From Craspedostauros australis (lineage: Eukaryota; Bacillariophyta; Bacillariophyceae; Mastogloiales; Achnanthaceae): 64,000 bases of DNA. Below the pieces are notes generated by a model. The model searched no databases. It saw nothing but the letters and a program-made list of their open reading frames with translations, and had not been told where the DNA came from. The translations under genes were made by a program, and so were the position numbers. Each line of letters opens with the position of its first letter. Position 1 is the first letter of the stretch. Shown here in pieces: positions 51,182-62,056 of this stretch. Location: positions 124,001 through 188,000 of the forward strand of contig JAMXDE010000032.1 of the NCBI GenBank assembly GCA_026770025.1, in the 5' to 3' direction.

Positions 51182-54030
51182 ATGCAGCCAAGAAGACCTC
51201 CCACATTCGCTTGGGATCCGTCGGCGCCTTCCAAGTTGACCATCCCCAAGGCAGCAGCATCGTCGCCTGCCTTCGCAGCAACGCCCCAGAGCGGAGACGC
51301 AAGCAACGGCGGCTTCCAGATCGACCACTTCCACGCTCACGACGGCGTGGGCTGCAACGAGCATGAGACGACCGCGCTGATCGAGATCCTGGAGGCGCAG
51401 CAGGACCACTGCTCGCCCCGCACCGCGCCTCTGCAGCCACCCGGCAGCCTCAAGTCGCTCAAGCAGCTGTCCAAGCAGTACTGCATCTCCCTCTTCCTGT
51501 GCCTGCAGGCCTGGGAGCAGAGCCAGCTGCAGGACGCCGCCAAGCGCCCGTCGCCCAATGACAGGAACAACGCGGAGCTGCTCAAGCTCTCGTTCGCCGT
51601 CATCCACCTGTCGCAGACCTTCATCTTGCGCCCCGAGGTCACGGAGCAGTTCGTGGACTACGACGATCTGTCCGAGGCGCAGGGGGCCGCCACGGCCGAC
51701 ACCGTGCGGTACTTGCGGCTGCACCATCTGGCCGATGCTCTGGCGGACGCGGCGTCGCCCGAGGATGTGCAGCAGGTCCTGCAGTCCATGCACCCCGATC
51801 AGGTGGGCAGCAACGGCGCGGTGTACTGGACCATCATAGAGAAGCTGGCCTTGCGCGGCTGCTTGGATGAGGTGTGGGCCTTGCTGTCGCAGCACTCCCT
51901 CTGCAAGCAATGTTACAACGAGGACATCGAGGCGCTGGACGACATGCACACTCGCTCGTTGGCGATCGACCGCGAGAACTTCCACACGTTGCGCCAGATC
52001 CTGCTGTCGGCGCCGTTGCCCGGTGGGAGAGATGAAACGAGGGATGTCGGTGTCAAGTTGCCCTCCTCGAACGGCGAATTAGACGACGACGACGATGATG
52101 ATGAAGATGATGGCGAGCATGGTGACTTGCACAATGGCATCCCGCGTTCCGCATACAAGCTCTGGGAGACGGATGCCGAGATTCGGGAGGCCAGCGGCTT
52201 TCCACAGCAGTTCAACGAGCTCACAGCGGATGACACCTACAAAACATGGAAGAATCTCATTGTCGCGTGCAACGCCTCCCTCACGCAGCTCTGCCGACGC
52301 ATTCCGCAGCTCACCAAGCTCATCAAGATCCTCGTGGGGGACTTCCACAACGTCACCTTCCAATCTTGGGCGGAGGCTTTGCTGGCGGAGTTGCTCTACG
52401 TTCGTCCCACGATGCGACCCAAGGATATTCACGTCCGAGCGCACCTGGCCATGCAGCAGATGGGCGACGACCCAAACGGTGTCACGCAGAGCCTCGTCCT
52501 CAGCATCATGAAGGGCAATGCCAATCGTGTCATCGAGGTCCTCTATCAATCGGGTGGTGCCAGCGGCGCGGCCTTGCCCGCAACTATGGTGAGTCAGCCT
52601 GTTCAAATCTGTTGTGCATGGTGGCGTGCCACGATGTCCTGTCGTGTTACACTTTGCGAAAAGGGAGTTGGATTGCGTTGGCTTCAGTTGAGTGGGAGTG
52701 CGACTGGTTTATTCTCACTCTGTTTTCTCAATTGCCACGTCCCACGTCCCAATCGCATCACACTGCAATACAATGCAATATGATACAATGCAATCCACTG
52801 CAACGACTGCTCTACTTAAACTGTGTTCCATTCCTTCATACTCAGACCGCGCTTGTGCATCAATTGTTCGCCGAGGCAAATATCATCAACCTTCCGACGC
52901 ATCACTCCTCTTTTGGCACGGAACTGTTGGGACACGCGGCCAACGCCGTGCTGTCTTCGTTTGCGCACGAGGACCGTCCAGATCTCGGCATGCGTCTTGC
53001 AACCCAGCTGCTCACCCCGCATATTTCACCAGACTCGGATCCCAAGCTGTCGTCCATCCTTGGCCAATTGCTAGAGCGCTATGCACCATCCAGTGATGCG
53101 GATGCGCAAGCCGTGCTGAGCTTGTGCAGCAGATTGACCGCGCGCAAGAACATTCCGCTCGTCGATGGTTGCGCCCGCATCGTGCTGTCACGCTACCGAT
53201 TCTACCAATCCGATGATCGTCCTGGCGGGGCTGCGTATTGGCTCATGAAGGGCGTCGAGCTGGAATCCACCCTGCTCACCCGCACCGTCAATGAACCCTG
53301 GCAGCAGAAGGAGGCCACGCGCAGCTGCTACGCCATCTTGACAGAGCAATGCTTCCAGCTCTCGCAACAATTCCTGAAGGCGCTGCTGGGGGATGGCGCA
53401 GGCATCGCCGTCCTCTTCGAAAAAGCAAAGGAGATCGTGCAGTCGCTATCTGAATTCGAGCTCGCTCCTTCCATCGAGGCGTTCACGGTGCTGGGGCACC
53501 TTGTTGCCATGGGAGAAGCCTTGACGGAGGGCAGCGATCCGACCAAGTGCGCCAGCAGCATCATCGCATGCTTGGAAGAAACGCCGCGCAAGGAAGATGA
53601 TGAAGCGGTTGCCACATTGGCACCCAGGCCTCTGCATTGCGATTTGCTGCGTCTGGCCGTCAAGATCATCGAGCAGGACATGATCCGCAGCAGCATCATC
53701 ATCGCGGGGGATGACAACGTCGTGGTCTCATCCTTCGATGTGCGCGGCGTGCAGGTGCTCTTGGAGCGGTACGCCATCCACATGGCACGATCAGATATGC
53801 ACAAGCCATCTACGTCCGAGAACAAAGAGGAAGACGAGATGGAGGCCATGAGAGAGCCACTGGCGAATGCGTTGTCCCGTGCTTTCGTCGCGGAGAATGC
53901 CAAGAAGAAGCCGCATTTGGTGGAGGGCGGAGTTTCCGATCCAGTATCCGTGGCCATCCCGACCAAGGATCTGCACAAGTTCAGCAAGACAAGACAGGAA
54001 CGATCCGTGGCAGCAATGCTAGACTTTTGA
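51182..54030 (+). CDS. NUP85: Nup85-like nucleoporin of the Y-complex
   Basis: Two exons, 51182..52588 and 52846..54030 (ATG|GTGAGT, CTCAG|ACCG, phase 0), give 863 residues. Nup85 is a helical-solenoid scaffold subunit of the nuclear pore Nup107-160 (Y) complex. The whole chain is alpha-helical repeats without catalytic motifs. The region WTIIEKLALRGCLDEVWALLSQHS, then IPQLTKLIKILVGD and FQSWAEALLAELLYVRP with an intervening acidic loop, matches the Nup85 pattern (leucine-rich helices around W-x-E/H-x-L-x-x-LLY). The second exon continues helices (ALVHQLFAEANIINLP, GMRLATQLL, LLERYAPSSDADAQAVL, GGAAYWLMKGVELE). Longer than animal Nup85 (656). The intron has degenerate CAATA/GCAATA repeats. 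The identity rests on pattern, not a search. Confidence 0.6.
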
Positions 54031-54165
54031 ATTCACAACAACAACTACGACCACAGCATTCATCATGATGATGACACATGGGCTGTTGTGCGTATACCTC
54101 TTTATCTGTTATTGTATTGAGCTTCTAAAGGTCATTGATGTCTGTGGGAACAAAAAGATCTCGCC

Positions 54166-54722
54166 TTAATCGCCCTTCTTGACGGTGACGATGAGCGGTC
54201 CGACGTTGTCGCCTGTACGGGAGTGGAGTGGAGCGATGATGGTTGTTGTCGTCGTCGTTGTTGTTGTTGAGACACGGCAAGAGTGGATCAAGATGAAGGC
54301 AAGACAAGACAGTGTGAGAGTCAATCGCACATGTCGGTACACGCATACTTGTGACCGGCCTTCGCATCATTATCGGTAGTTCACACACATCAACAGAGAC
54401 TTGATGGCACAGGAAACGCCTCCACTCCGAATCCTTCTTTGCTATGATACAACTCACCGGTGGCTTCGTTGTGCTTGGCGTGAGAACCGTTGCAGAGCGG
54501 GAAGGTGTCGCTCAACCAGCATCTGCAGTAGACCTTCTTGCCCTTCTCCAGGGTCTCCATGTTGACGACCTTGTCGGAATCCAGATCGATCTTGGTGTTG
54601 ATCTTGACGCCTTCGTCTTCGGCAAAGAGGGCGCTGGACTGTCGGACACCGGCGGTGTTGCCAACGGTGAATGCGGATGCTGGGACGGCAAGGGCGGCGG
54701 CGGCGATGATGGAGAGCTTCAT
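54166..54722 (-). CDS. Plastid CDGSH iron-sulfur domain protein
   Basis: Two exons, 54458..54722 and 54166..54212 (ACCG|GTGAGT, GTACAG|GCGAC, phase 1), give 103 residues. The second exon has only 47 coding nucleotides ([14 protein letters not shown]). Signal peptide ends PASAFTVG, an ASAF-type plastid motif. The CDGSH site is [16 protein letters not shown]: Cys, Cys, Cys and His would hold a 2Fe-2S cluster as in mitoNEET and plant NEET (here Asn replaces Asp before Gly). Plant NEET sits in chloroplast and mitochondria and acts in iron and redox balance. Soluble after import, no membrane span. Convergent with the nucleoporin gene (about 135 bases apart). Confidence 0.9.
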
Positions 54723-55583
54723 GATGGAATTGATGGGCGTAAGAGGGCTTGTGGAATTGGATGTACGAGTCAGAGAAGAATAGAGTTGCTGGTTGTTTTG
54801 TGTGATGCTGCAGGCGGTCTGGAGCGATGTCTGTCTCCTGTCCCTGATGGCGTTACTGATAGATCGTACCGTTGCTGTTACACTGTTGGTAGTGCCTGTT
54901 CATGATGGCTGTTCGTTCTGCGCATTGATGGGTTGCAGAAGATCGCAGAATCGTTGACACCGCGTTGCTGGAAGCTCGATCTTCTTGATGTTCGGATCGG
55001 CCATTTTTGTCATTGTTGGTCAAGGTTGGACTTGTGAATGAGACGACTCAACATACGGTACTGACTGTCAAGTACTCCATCCATTTCGCTCAACAGAATA
55101 CGATTAACGAACAGGATGTTCGCAACCCGTATTTGACTGATGCGACCTGACTCATTGCCGCTGTTCTCGTTTCGCGCCACCACGCAAGAATTTGCTTCTT
55201 CCAATCCGAACAACAGGTCAACGAACAAACGCAGAATCATTCGGTTTCTCGGCATCTTGTTCTTCTCCGTCGGTAAACGCTATTTCAACTTGTGGACGTC
55301 AGCACCATGATGATCGCACCATGCTGCCTCATCGTATTTATTGAGGGTGTGGACGGCAAGGAGGTGGTGATGCAGAAAGCGAGCTTCGAACTCACATTCA
55401 TCAATCTTCATTCATCAATCTTCATTCATCCATACATACCCACATTGACATCCTGACACACAAACCGATCCACGTCAAACAGATCCACTTCCAAGTACAA
55501 GAGCTTGCGCCACACGAGGAGGTCATCCAACGAGCATAATTCTGTGCAGAACATTGTTGACAACATCAAATTTACAGAGCATC
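54723..55583. other. Divergent intergenic region
   Basis: Between the CDGSH gene and the aminotransferase. ATTCATCAATCTTC repeats at 55399-55432 lie in the aminotransferase leader. Nothing else recognised. Confidence 0.4.
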
Positions 55584-57420
55584 ATGAAATTCAACGGCGT
55601 TGCGTTGGCGTTGTGCCTGACTTGGCCGATTGCCGAAGGTCTGGTATCTCCCTCCATCAGCCAGCAGAGACGATTCTCACGCCATGGAGATGTTGAGCAG
55701 CAGCACCAGCTATCGATGCAGAGAAGAATCGCGTCACCTACAGCCGCATTTGCCAACGGCAACGACAGCGACAATGACGGAGCGCTGGGTGAAGCAATCA
55801 CGCGGATGGGTGGCAAAAGCGGACCCACCGTGTGGACGGAATTCGCACGCATCGGCCAGGAGCACAACCCCGTCAACCTGGGGCAAGGCTACCCCGATTG
55901 GCTGCCACCGCAGTTCGCCTTGGACAGCCTGGTCGAGGCGGTGCAGGATTCTGCGCAATCTCCGCATCAGTACACGAGGCCTGGTGGTCATCCCAATCTT
56001 GTGAAGCAACTGGCTCGTCGGTATTCCATCCATTTGCAACGCGAGGTGTTGCCGATGCAGGAGGTTGCCGTCACGGTTGGGGCCACTCAGGCACTGTTCA
56101 TGAGTTTGCAAACCGTCATTCAACCAGGTATGTCGCACAGCGTCATGTATTGGTACACATGTTCGGCGCTGAGAATGGCTGCCGCTGCACCATGCATCTA
56201 CTACTTCGTGCACTTCATACTCAAAGCACCATCGCACCCCTTTCACTTGCTCACATCACTACATGTCACTTCGCACCACATCACATCACCACAACACCAT
56301 TACAGGCGACGAGGTCATTCTCTTTGATCCATTCTTCGATCTCTACGTCAACCAGGTGAAGTTGGCAGGTGGCACGCCAGTCTTTGTTCCCCTCACTTTT
56401 GTTCCGTACAACAACGACAGCGAGAGCTATGATGGTGACGATGACACAATCACTGGCGGAGAATGGGTGCTGGAACGATCGGAATTGGAAAAGAAAATCA
56501 CATCCAAAACCAAGGCCATCGTTTTGAATTCACCGCACAATCCGACCGGGAAGATGTTCACAAGGAAGGAAATGATGATACTGGCAGAAAGCTTGGAGGC
56601 TTTGGCACCCTCCAATTGTATCGTGTTGTCTGATGAGGTGTACAAGTACATCGTGCATTCGCCGCCCAAGGAAGATGAGGAATCCACCTCTGCCCTGTGC
56701 AAGGGGCACACCCACTTTGCCGCGCTGCCGAACATGTGGGACCGCACAATCACGATATCATCTGCCGGCAAAACATTCTCCGCCACGGGCTGGCAGGTCG
56801 GCTGGTGCATCGGACCTGAACGTCTCATTGCGCCGATCCATCAGCTGCTGCCGTACGTCCAATTCTGCGCATCGACCGTCATTCAGGAAGCCTTGGCGCG
56901 ATCCCTGCCGCGCGCTGACAACGAATACCTCGGCTACGACTCGTACTACCACTACCTCAATGCGACATACACCCGCAAACGTGATTTGCTGGTCGCAGCA
57001 CTCACGCAGGCTGGATTTGCCGTGCCGGACTATGACCGCACACCAGGCGGCGGATTCTTCATCTTCGCCCGCGCCGGAAAGGAAATCGTGGACCAAATTC
57101 CACCATCCTACATCATGGCGCCGAACGATGCGGCGCCGGGTGGTGTGGCGCGTCAGGACTGGGCCCTCTGCCAGTGGCTAGCGGAGGAAGTCGGGTTGCT
57201 GTGCATCCCGTCAAGTCCCTTCTTCTCGCCGGAGCGGGCGCAGGCCGGAGATTCCGATAGCTTCATCCGAATTGCATTCTGCAAGGAGGATGAGACTATC
57301 CAAGCGGCAGCGAAGGTCTTGCAGAAATTGCGACTTAGCAAGGAGGATGGTGCCGGTGCTCGTGTGGAAATTCACGAGGGGGCAGTTGCGGAGGATATCA
57401 GCGTGCCTACCAGCAGATAG
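55584..57420 (+). CDS. PLP-dependent aminotransferase, kynurenine/cysteine-conjugate type
   Basis: Two exons, 55584..56127 and 56306..57420 (CAACCAG|GTATG, TTACAG|GCGA, phase 1), give 552 residues. Fold type I aminotransferase of the KAT/CCBL group, which transaminate kynurenine or glutamine-type amino acids or cleave cysteine conjugates. Signatures: NLGQGYPDWLPP (about 112), YTRPGGHPNLVKQLA, VTVGATQALF, GDEVILFDPFFDLYV at the junction, LNSPHNPTGKMF, LSDEVYKYI, the PLP-Lys site ISSAGKTFSATGWQVGW, and the C-terminal GGGFFIFAR and FIRIAFCKED. The N-terminal 25 residues are a hydrophobic signal and the next 50 are Gln/Ser-rich, so it may be secreted or organellar. Total is about 130 longer than animal KAT (about 420), largely the N-terminus plus a 40-residue insert around 230. 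Confidence 0.85.
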
Positions 57421-57725
57421 CGCATGTCGCGAAGAAATATATACAGAGTACTACGGGTAGTGAGCCATGCAGTTTTCCTCTTCACTTTTCTTCTTCTCCG
57501 TCCCTGCCGCGTGATGCACGAACGACCGAATCGACCGACTTTGTTGTACGAGTACGAGTAGGAGTCCTTCAGCGAGTAGAGCACAGAATGCGACTTGAAA
57601 GGTGTGAATAAGGAATGCAGCACTCAATTTGAAGAGTAAAGTGGATAGTGCCAATACCGCCTGCACAATGCAGCATGAGCGTCACGTTGCATCCTCCCCT
57701 ACGAGTAACATGTCAGCATACCACA
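57421..57725. other. Convergent region between aminotransferase and RPP30
   Basis: Short 3-prime flanks with an AT-rich AAGAAATATATACAG at 57432. No gene. Confidence 0.4.
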
Positions 57726-58988
57726 TCACGCCATGCTAATGAAGCCATCTTCCATGCCCTCATCGCCATCGTCGTGGCCGTCCTTGTCATCGCCGTCATC
57801 TTTCACAGCGCCCTGCTTATCTCCCCGTTGCACACTGTCACAATCGTCGTCGTTGTCGTCGTCCTGCGCAGCGCAGCTTGCATCGCGCCGCAACAACGAC
57901 GCCAACGTGCCACGCGACGTAAGGTCCATCACGACAGCACCATGCCGTTGGGTTTGCGCAGTGCGCAGCACTGCCAATGGCGCCTGTTGCATGGCAGCTT
58001 CCATCATGCTGGGCTTCCATTGACACACCGTGCACACCAAATTGCGAACATCATCGCATGATCGCAGCGCCATGGCACCGACATCGTTGGTGAGCTCCCG
58101 ATTGCCTGAACTGAACAGGATGGGGACGCTGTCGGCCTGCCGCTGCTGTCCCATGCACGCCATCTGGACCTCGCGGCAGGTCTGCACGAACGATTTGCGA
58201 TGCTTGGGGTTGAGGATGGCAGCGGCGATGGGGATCTCGAGGGCGATATTGTTGCGGCGGATGGATGCAATATCTGCGGGGCGGATGCGGTAGGGCAAAC
58301 GCGTGCCGCGACCGATGGTGTAATCCAGAGTGATGATGTTGACGAAGCTGGGCTGCGCGCACAGGGATTGGAAGGTCTCGTCATTGTGCGGTGCTGCCGA
58401 GACGATATCATACTGCTCCAAGACGCGCCTGGTGGCGTTGGCATTCGCATCGCTGCCGATGACCTGGCTACTGCTTGTGCTGAGATTGAACATGGCAATA
58501 TCCGACAAGTTCTCGATGATGCAATGGAGTCGTTTGTGTGCACGTATCGTTCTGCTGGTCGTGCTGGAAGCCGTTTTCGATGTCGACCTACTTTGCCTGT
58601 TGTCCTGATCAAGCTTGGCTCGTTTGCTGCTCGGCCTGCTCACCGAAGCTGCGATCGTATCAACGCTGTTGCTGCACAGATCAGGCAGGCGCGTATTCAG
58701 GTCGGAAAAGACTCTTTGGATGCTATCATCGTCTTGCCTTATTCGACCGAAGATCGTGTGGGTCAGAGCAACGTCGGTGTAACCCATGAATTCCAATTGA
58801 TCCAGCAGCTTGTTGAGAATCAGTTGGTTGAACCCTCTGCCGGATGGATCCTTGGGCAAAGGCACCATGAGATCGAATGCTTTGCGCTTGCGTTCATCAT
58901 TTGATGCTGATACTGATGATGCTGACGATGCACCAGCCAGACCGCTGGATCGTCTGCCCTTGCTCCTGGACTTTCTCTTTCTCGCCAT
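57726..58988 (-). CDS. RPP30: RNase P / MRP protein subunit p30 (RPP30)
   Basis: 420 residues, single exon. RPP30 is a TIM-barrel-like protein subunit of ribonuclease P, which trims the 5-prime leader of tRNA precursors, and of RNase MRP. Start is Lys/Arg/Ser-rich and disordered to about 40. The core shows family pattern: FDLMVPLP and LILNKLLDQLEFMGYTDVALTH early, VNIITLDYTIGRGTRLPYRI in the middle, ALEIPIAAAILNPKHRKSF, PILFSSGNRELTNDVGAMALRSCDDV and APLAVLRTA. A 60-residue disordered insert lies near 110-150, and the tail is an Asp/Gly-rich acidic stretch. Longer than the human protein (268). Nuclear by family. Divergent from CDC26. Confidence 0.85.
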   Translation of the reverse strand: MARKRKSRSKGRRSSGLAGASSASSVSASNDERKRKAFDLMVPLPKDPSGRGFNQLILNKLLDQLEFMGYTDVALTHTIFGRIRQDDDSIQRVFSDLNTRLPDLCSNSVDTIAASVSRPSSKRAKLDQDNRQSRSTSKTASSTTSRTIRAHKRLHCIIENLSDIAMFNLSTSSSQVIGSDANANATRRVLEQYDIVSAAPHNDETFQSLCAQPSFVNIITLDYTIGRGTRLPYRIRPADIASIRRNNIALEIPIAAAILNPKHRKSFVQTCREVQMACMGQQRQADSVPILFSSGNRELTNDVGAMALRSCDDVRNLVCTVCQWKPSMMEAAMQQAPLAVLRTAQTQRHGAVVMDLTSRGTLASLLRRDASCAAQDDDNDDDCDSVQRGDKQGAVKDDGDDKDGHDDGDEGMEDGFISMA

Positions 58989-59600
58989 CTTGCGTCAACT
59001 GACGGGCGTTGTGCACGATACGAGTGTGGAATAGGCTCGTTCTTGAGTGGATTGTTGATGCAACGAAGAGTATCGGAGGCAGACCGCGCGTGGATGAGAT
59101 TGATGCGATGGTGAATGGTGTTCGCCTTTGCCGCTAGTGGAGATTGTGGGTGGTGATGCCCTCTGTTGCCCTCCCCCAGTCACTGCTTGTTTTCACTGGT
59201 TGGGAACAACTGTTGGTTCTGGCGCCAAATCTATCTTCGGAGTCGTGGATACGATTTGCCATTTCAGTCGAATTGATCGAATTCAGCATTGTTTTGGCTT
59301 CGTCACGCTACCGCCAACAGAGCAACAACATGAAAGAAACATGCCAGCGAGCGCCTGAACAAGCATCACGGTACAAGACACACACCTGCAGTAACATTCC
59401 AGGTCATACCTGAACTCCGTTCACTGATCTGCCACAATACTATACTTGCTAATTCGAGGAATCGTGTACTCACCATACGTGCGAACATCGCCGTCTTCGC
59501 AAAGCCATCGAGAAGAAGAATCAAGCAAGGCCACAAGCCATTCAGCTATCGAGCAGCATCCGCACATACCAGTATTTCTACCGATCGAACTCGCAGCAGC
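58989..59600. other. Divergent promoter between RPP30 and CDC26
   Basis: About 610 bp with no ORF of note. Presumably holds both promoters; no distinct motif seen. Confidence 0.4.
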
Positions 59601-60141
59601 ATGTCGCTGAGACGACCGCCGACGCGCATCGAATTGAAGACGGAGGACATCGAGGAGTACACGCAGGTGAGATTTCCTCTGTGCGTGACGTTCTGGCGTT
59701 GCTTCTTCAGTATTGTCATGTCACAATAGATAGCGGTATCCAATATGGTGTTGGCGCAGTGCAACACATGCGATAGAGGAGGCATTCCGACTATTTCACA
59801 TGAGATGAGGCCACACTCACAACAAACCCATCAAACATTGCAACTTGCCTGTCTTCTTGCCTTTTCTCTTTCTTTCCGAAATGTGGTCATAACTGCACCA
59901 CTTTCCCATTCCCATTCTACCTCTGCATTTGCACATCACTGTCACCAACATGGCTTTCGGAGAATAGATGATGAAGCAACGGCTGGCCTCTGAAAATGCA
60001 AAGGCTGGCAATGACAACGCCGGGGGGCAATCTGGGAAGGCAGCCAATTCGTCATCATCCAAAAATGACAAGATCTACTCCGATAGCGCACGCAAGCCAT
60101 CTGCGTCAGAGCGCATCGGTCTCAACCTGCAATACGGATAG
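59601..60141 (+). CDS. CDC26: CDC26/Apc12, small subunit of the anaphase-promoting complex
   Basis: Two short exons, 59601..59666 and 59968..60141 (ACGCAG|GTGAGA, AATAG|ATGATG, phase 0), give 79 residues; neither exon is long enough to stand out as an open frame. The N-terminus LRRPPTRIELKTEDIEEY matches the conserved CDC26 start (LRRKPTRLELKLDDIEEF), which threads into the TPR groove of APC6 and stabilises it. The C-terminal end SASERIGLNLQYG resembles the family's (N)ERIGY segment. The middle is Asn/Ser/Ala-rich and disordered. Size equals the human protein (85). The 301-base intron is pyrimidine-rich. The intron boundary removes the rest of exon-like DNA without stops in the coding frame. 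Confidence 0.85.
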
Positions 60142-60672
60142 CGCCGCCATATTTGCTTCCTCGACATTGTATGAAAGGAGGACTGTTGCAACTGTCAAAC
60201 GCACCAGTGAAAGCTGTCAGCAACGACCATTGCCAAAGAAGGCCAAAAAGGTCAACATCAGCAAGAGAGAGAGGCGCCTTGAGGTGGTGCGTTCACGCGC
60301 GTTCATGCCACCAGAAGTATGGGGATGGAAGCAATTCAAAGGGTGCAAGAGTGACTTGCCTTCGCGTTTTTCGGTGACGGAAACACGCTCGGGTGGTAGC
60401 ACTGCGCTGTGTGAGCGGCAGAAGAAATCAATTGGAAACTAAGATGGCCCGACAAAGCATACCGTTGGTCCAGAGAGAGAGAGAGAGAAAAAGAGAGAGA
60501 TGGAAAGGAATCCGAAACAAAGGCACAAGCACAAGCAAACGCAAACCCAAGCAGTGCCGCATCGAACGCTGCCCAATATGTTGCAACAACAGCGCCCTCA
60601 CATATCGAGCAAAGCCAATCCATGATGTGTCATCCTAGTTCGTTTTAGTCCTGGGAAAGTACCAGCACCGCG
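60142..60672. other. Convergent flank, repeats
   Basis: Holds an AG-rich run AGAGAGAGAGAGAGAAAAAG at 60474-60500. Open stretches on the plus strand (59996-60442) overlap CDC26 and look like chance. No gene. Confidence 0.4.
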
Positions 60673-61377
60673 CTATATCAGGAAGTCGGGATTGGTCAAA
60701 TCCAACGCTTTCGGCAGCGGGTCCGTTCCGTCCGTGACGATTTCGGCACCTCCCAGACCGATCGCGGAACCCAACCAACCAGGGCCCAAAAAGAAATTGA
60801 GTGCCAAGAATAGCACGGTCATTGCGCCAAGCGCGTATGTGAAAGTACCGATTCCCAACAACTGCAAAAATGAATGCCACGGAGTAAAGTAGGGGCAGCC
60901 GTGACAAAGAAAGAGCACAGCATTGTTGTGCAAGTTGCATCGTTGTGAGATGAAGCTGAACGAAACGTAATATGATACGGAGTAGCACAATGTGACAGGA
61001 CAGCGTACTGAGATGGAGCAGCAGAGTCATCATGTGATGAACAACAAGGGAGACCACGCGGGTTGCATTCTGCGTGCGCAAAAGTATGCACCCATCACAT
61101 CCTATCTCACCTCCTTCATAATCGACCATTGGGATGGCTGATTCGCTTGCAGTTCCTCCAGCATCTCCGGCGTTAAGTCTTCGTCGGCCATGACGACGTT
61201 GTCCGGATCCTGCCCTTCCAGCATATCCTTGAGCTCATTGGGAATCTTGTTCATTTGCAAGACTGGGCTGCGATATTGGCAAGCAAAGGCATTGCGGCGG
61301 TGTGGTGCGAAGGATGCCGCGGAATGGCATTGCAGCAGAAGAACGGCAACAATCGTCAGCAGCGCAATCCTCCTCAT
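60673..61377 (-). CDS. Plastid single-span membrane protein, unknown
   Basis: Two exons, 61111..61377 and 60673..60861 (AAGGAG|GTGAGA, TTTGCAG|TTGT, phase 0), give 151 residues. Start at the ATG of MRRIALLT (61377); an in-frame GTG lies upstream. Signal peptide IALLTIVAVLLLQ ends in SAASFAPHRRN, an ASFAP plastid motif. The mature part begins with a helical acidic segment (KIPNELKDMLEGQDPDNVV, LTPEMLEELQANQPSQW), then one membrane span (ALGAMTVLFLALNFFLGPGW) and a short Gly/Asp-rich tail ending TNPDFLI. The layout is that of a small thylakoid photosystem-associated subunit, but I cannot match it to a named one. Divergent from the thioredoxin-fold gene. Confidence 0.8.
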
Positions 61378-62056
61378 CCTGCTTGTTGGTCTTTCGTTTT
61401 GTTTTGATGGCACGCGATGGATGCGTCGTGAACGTGTGGGCTGTCGCAGTTGACGCTGTCACTGTTCGTCCTTGGTCCTCGATTGGAATCGTACGAGTAG
61501 CGTGTTGGCCTCCGCAGGCACCGTCAAGTCAGAAGTAGAGAACGGAAACGAGTGTTGCGATTGCGTTTCTCAAATGCGTATGGCGAACACGGCTGCCAAC
61601 ACAAGATACTTTGACACTTGCGTTGTGGCGCCTTCTTTCGATGTGACGCGTCCCCCAAAAACATGGGAACACAAAACACGGGAACACAAAACACGGAAAC
61701 ACAAAACACGCGCGCCAATTTGGCGCCAAAGATTGAGTCGCATGAGTCATGGAAACAACACGATTTGCTCCAAGTGGAAGGAGAAAAGAAAAAACATCAC
61801 TTCCACGATCCTCCACGAATCTCGGTCTCACAACTTTCCGGCCCCTCACGGTACTCCACAGTACAAGAGAGAGGCAAACGTCACTCACAAACCCCCAAAT
61901 CAAGGCAATTGCATTTCGCACTCGTACCTGTACTCGCATTGTCGTTGTCATCTGCGAAGGAAGAAGAAGTCAGCTATTCCACATCAAACGTTGATCTCAT
62001 TTTCAAACTCCTCCAAACGGCGCTAAACAGCACCGAACAACGCAAAGAATTGAACA
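61378..62056. other. Divergent intergenic region
   Basis: Contains four copies of the decamer GGGAACACAA/GAACACAAAACAC type at 61665-61710. Otherwise unremarkable. Presumably promoters of both neighbours. Confidence 0.4.
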
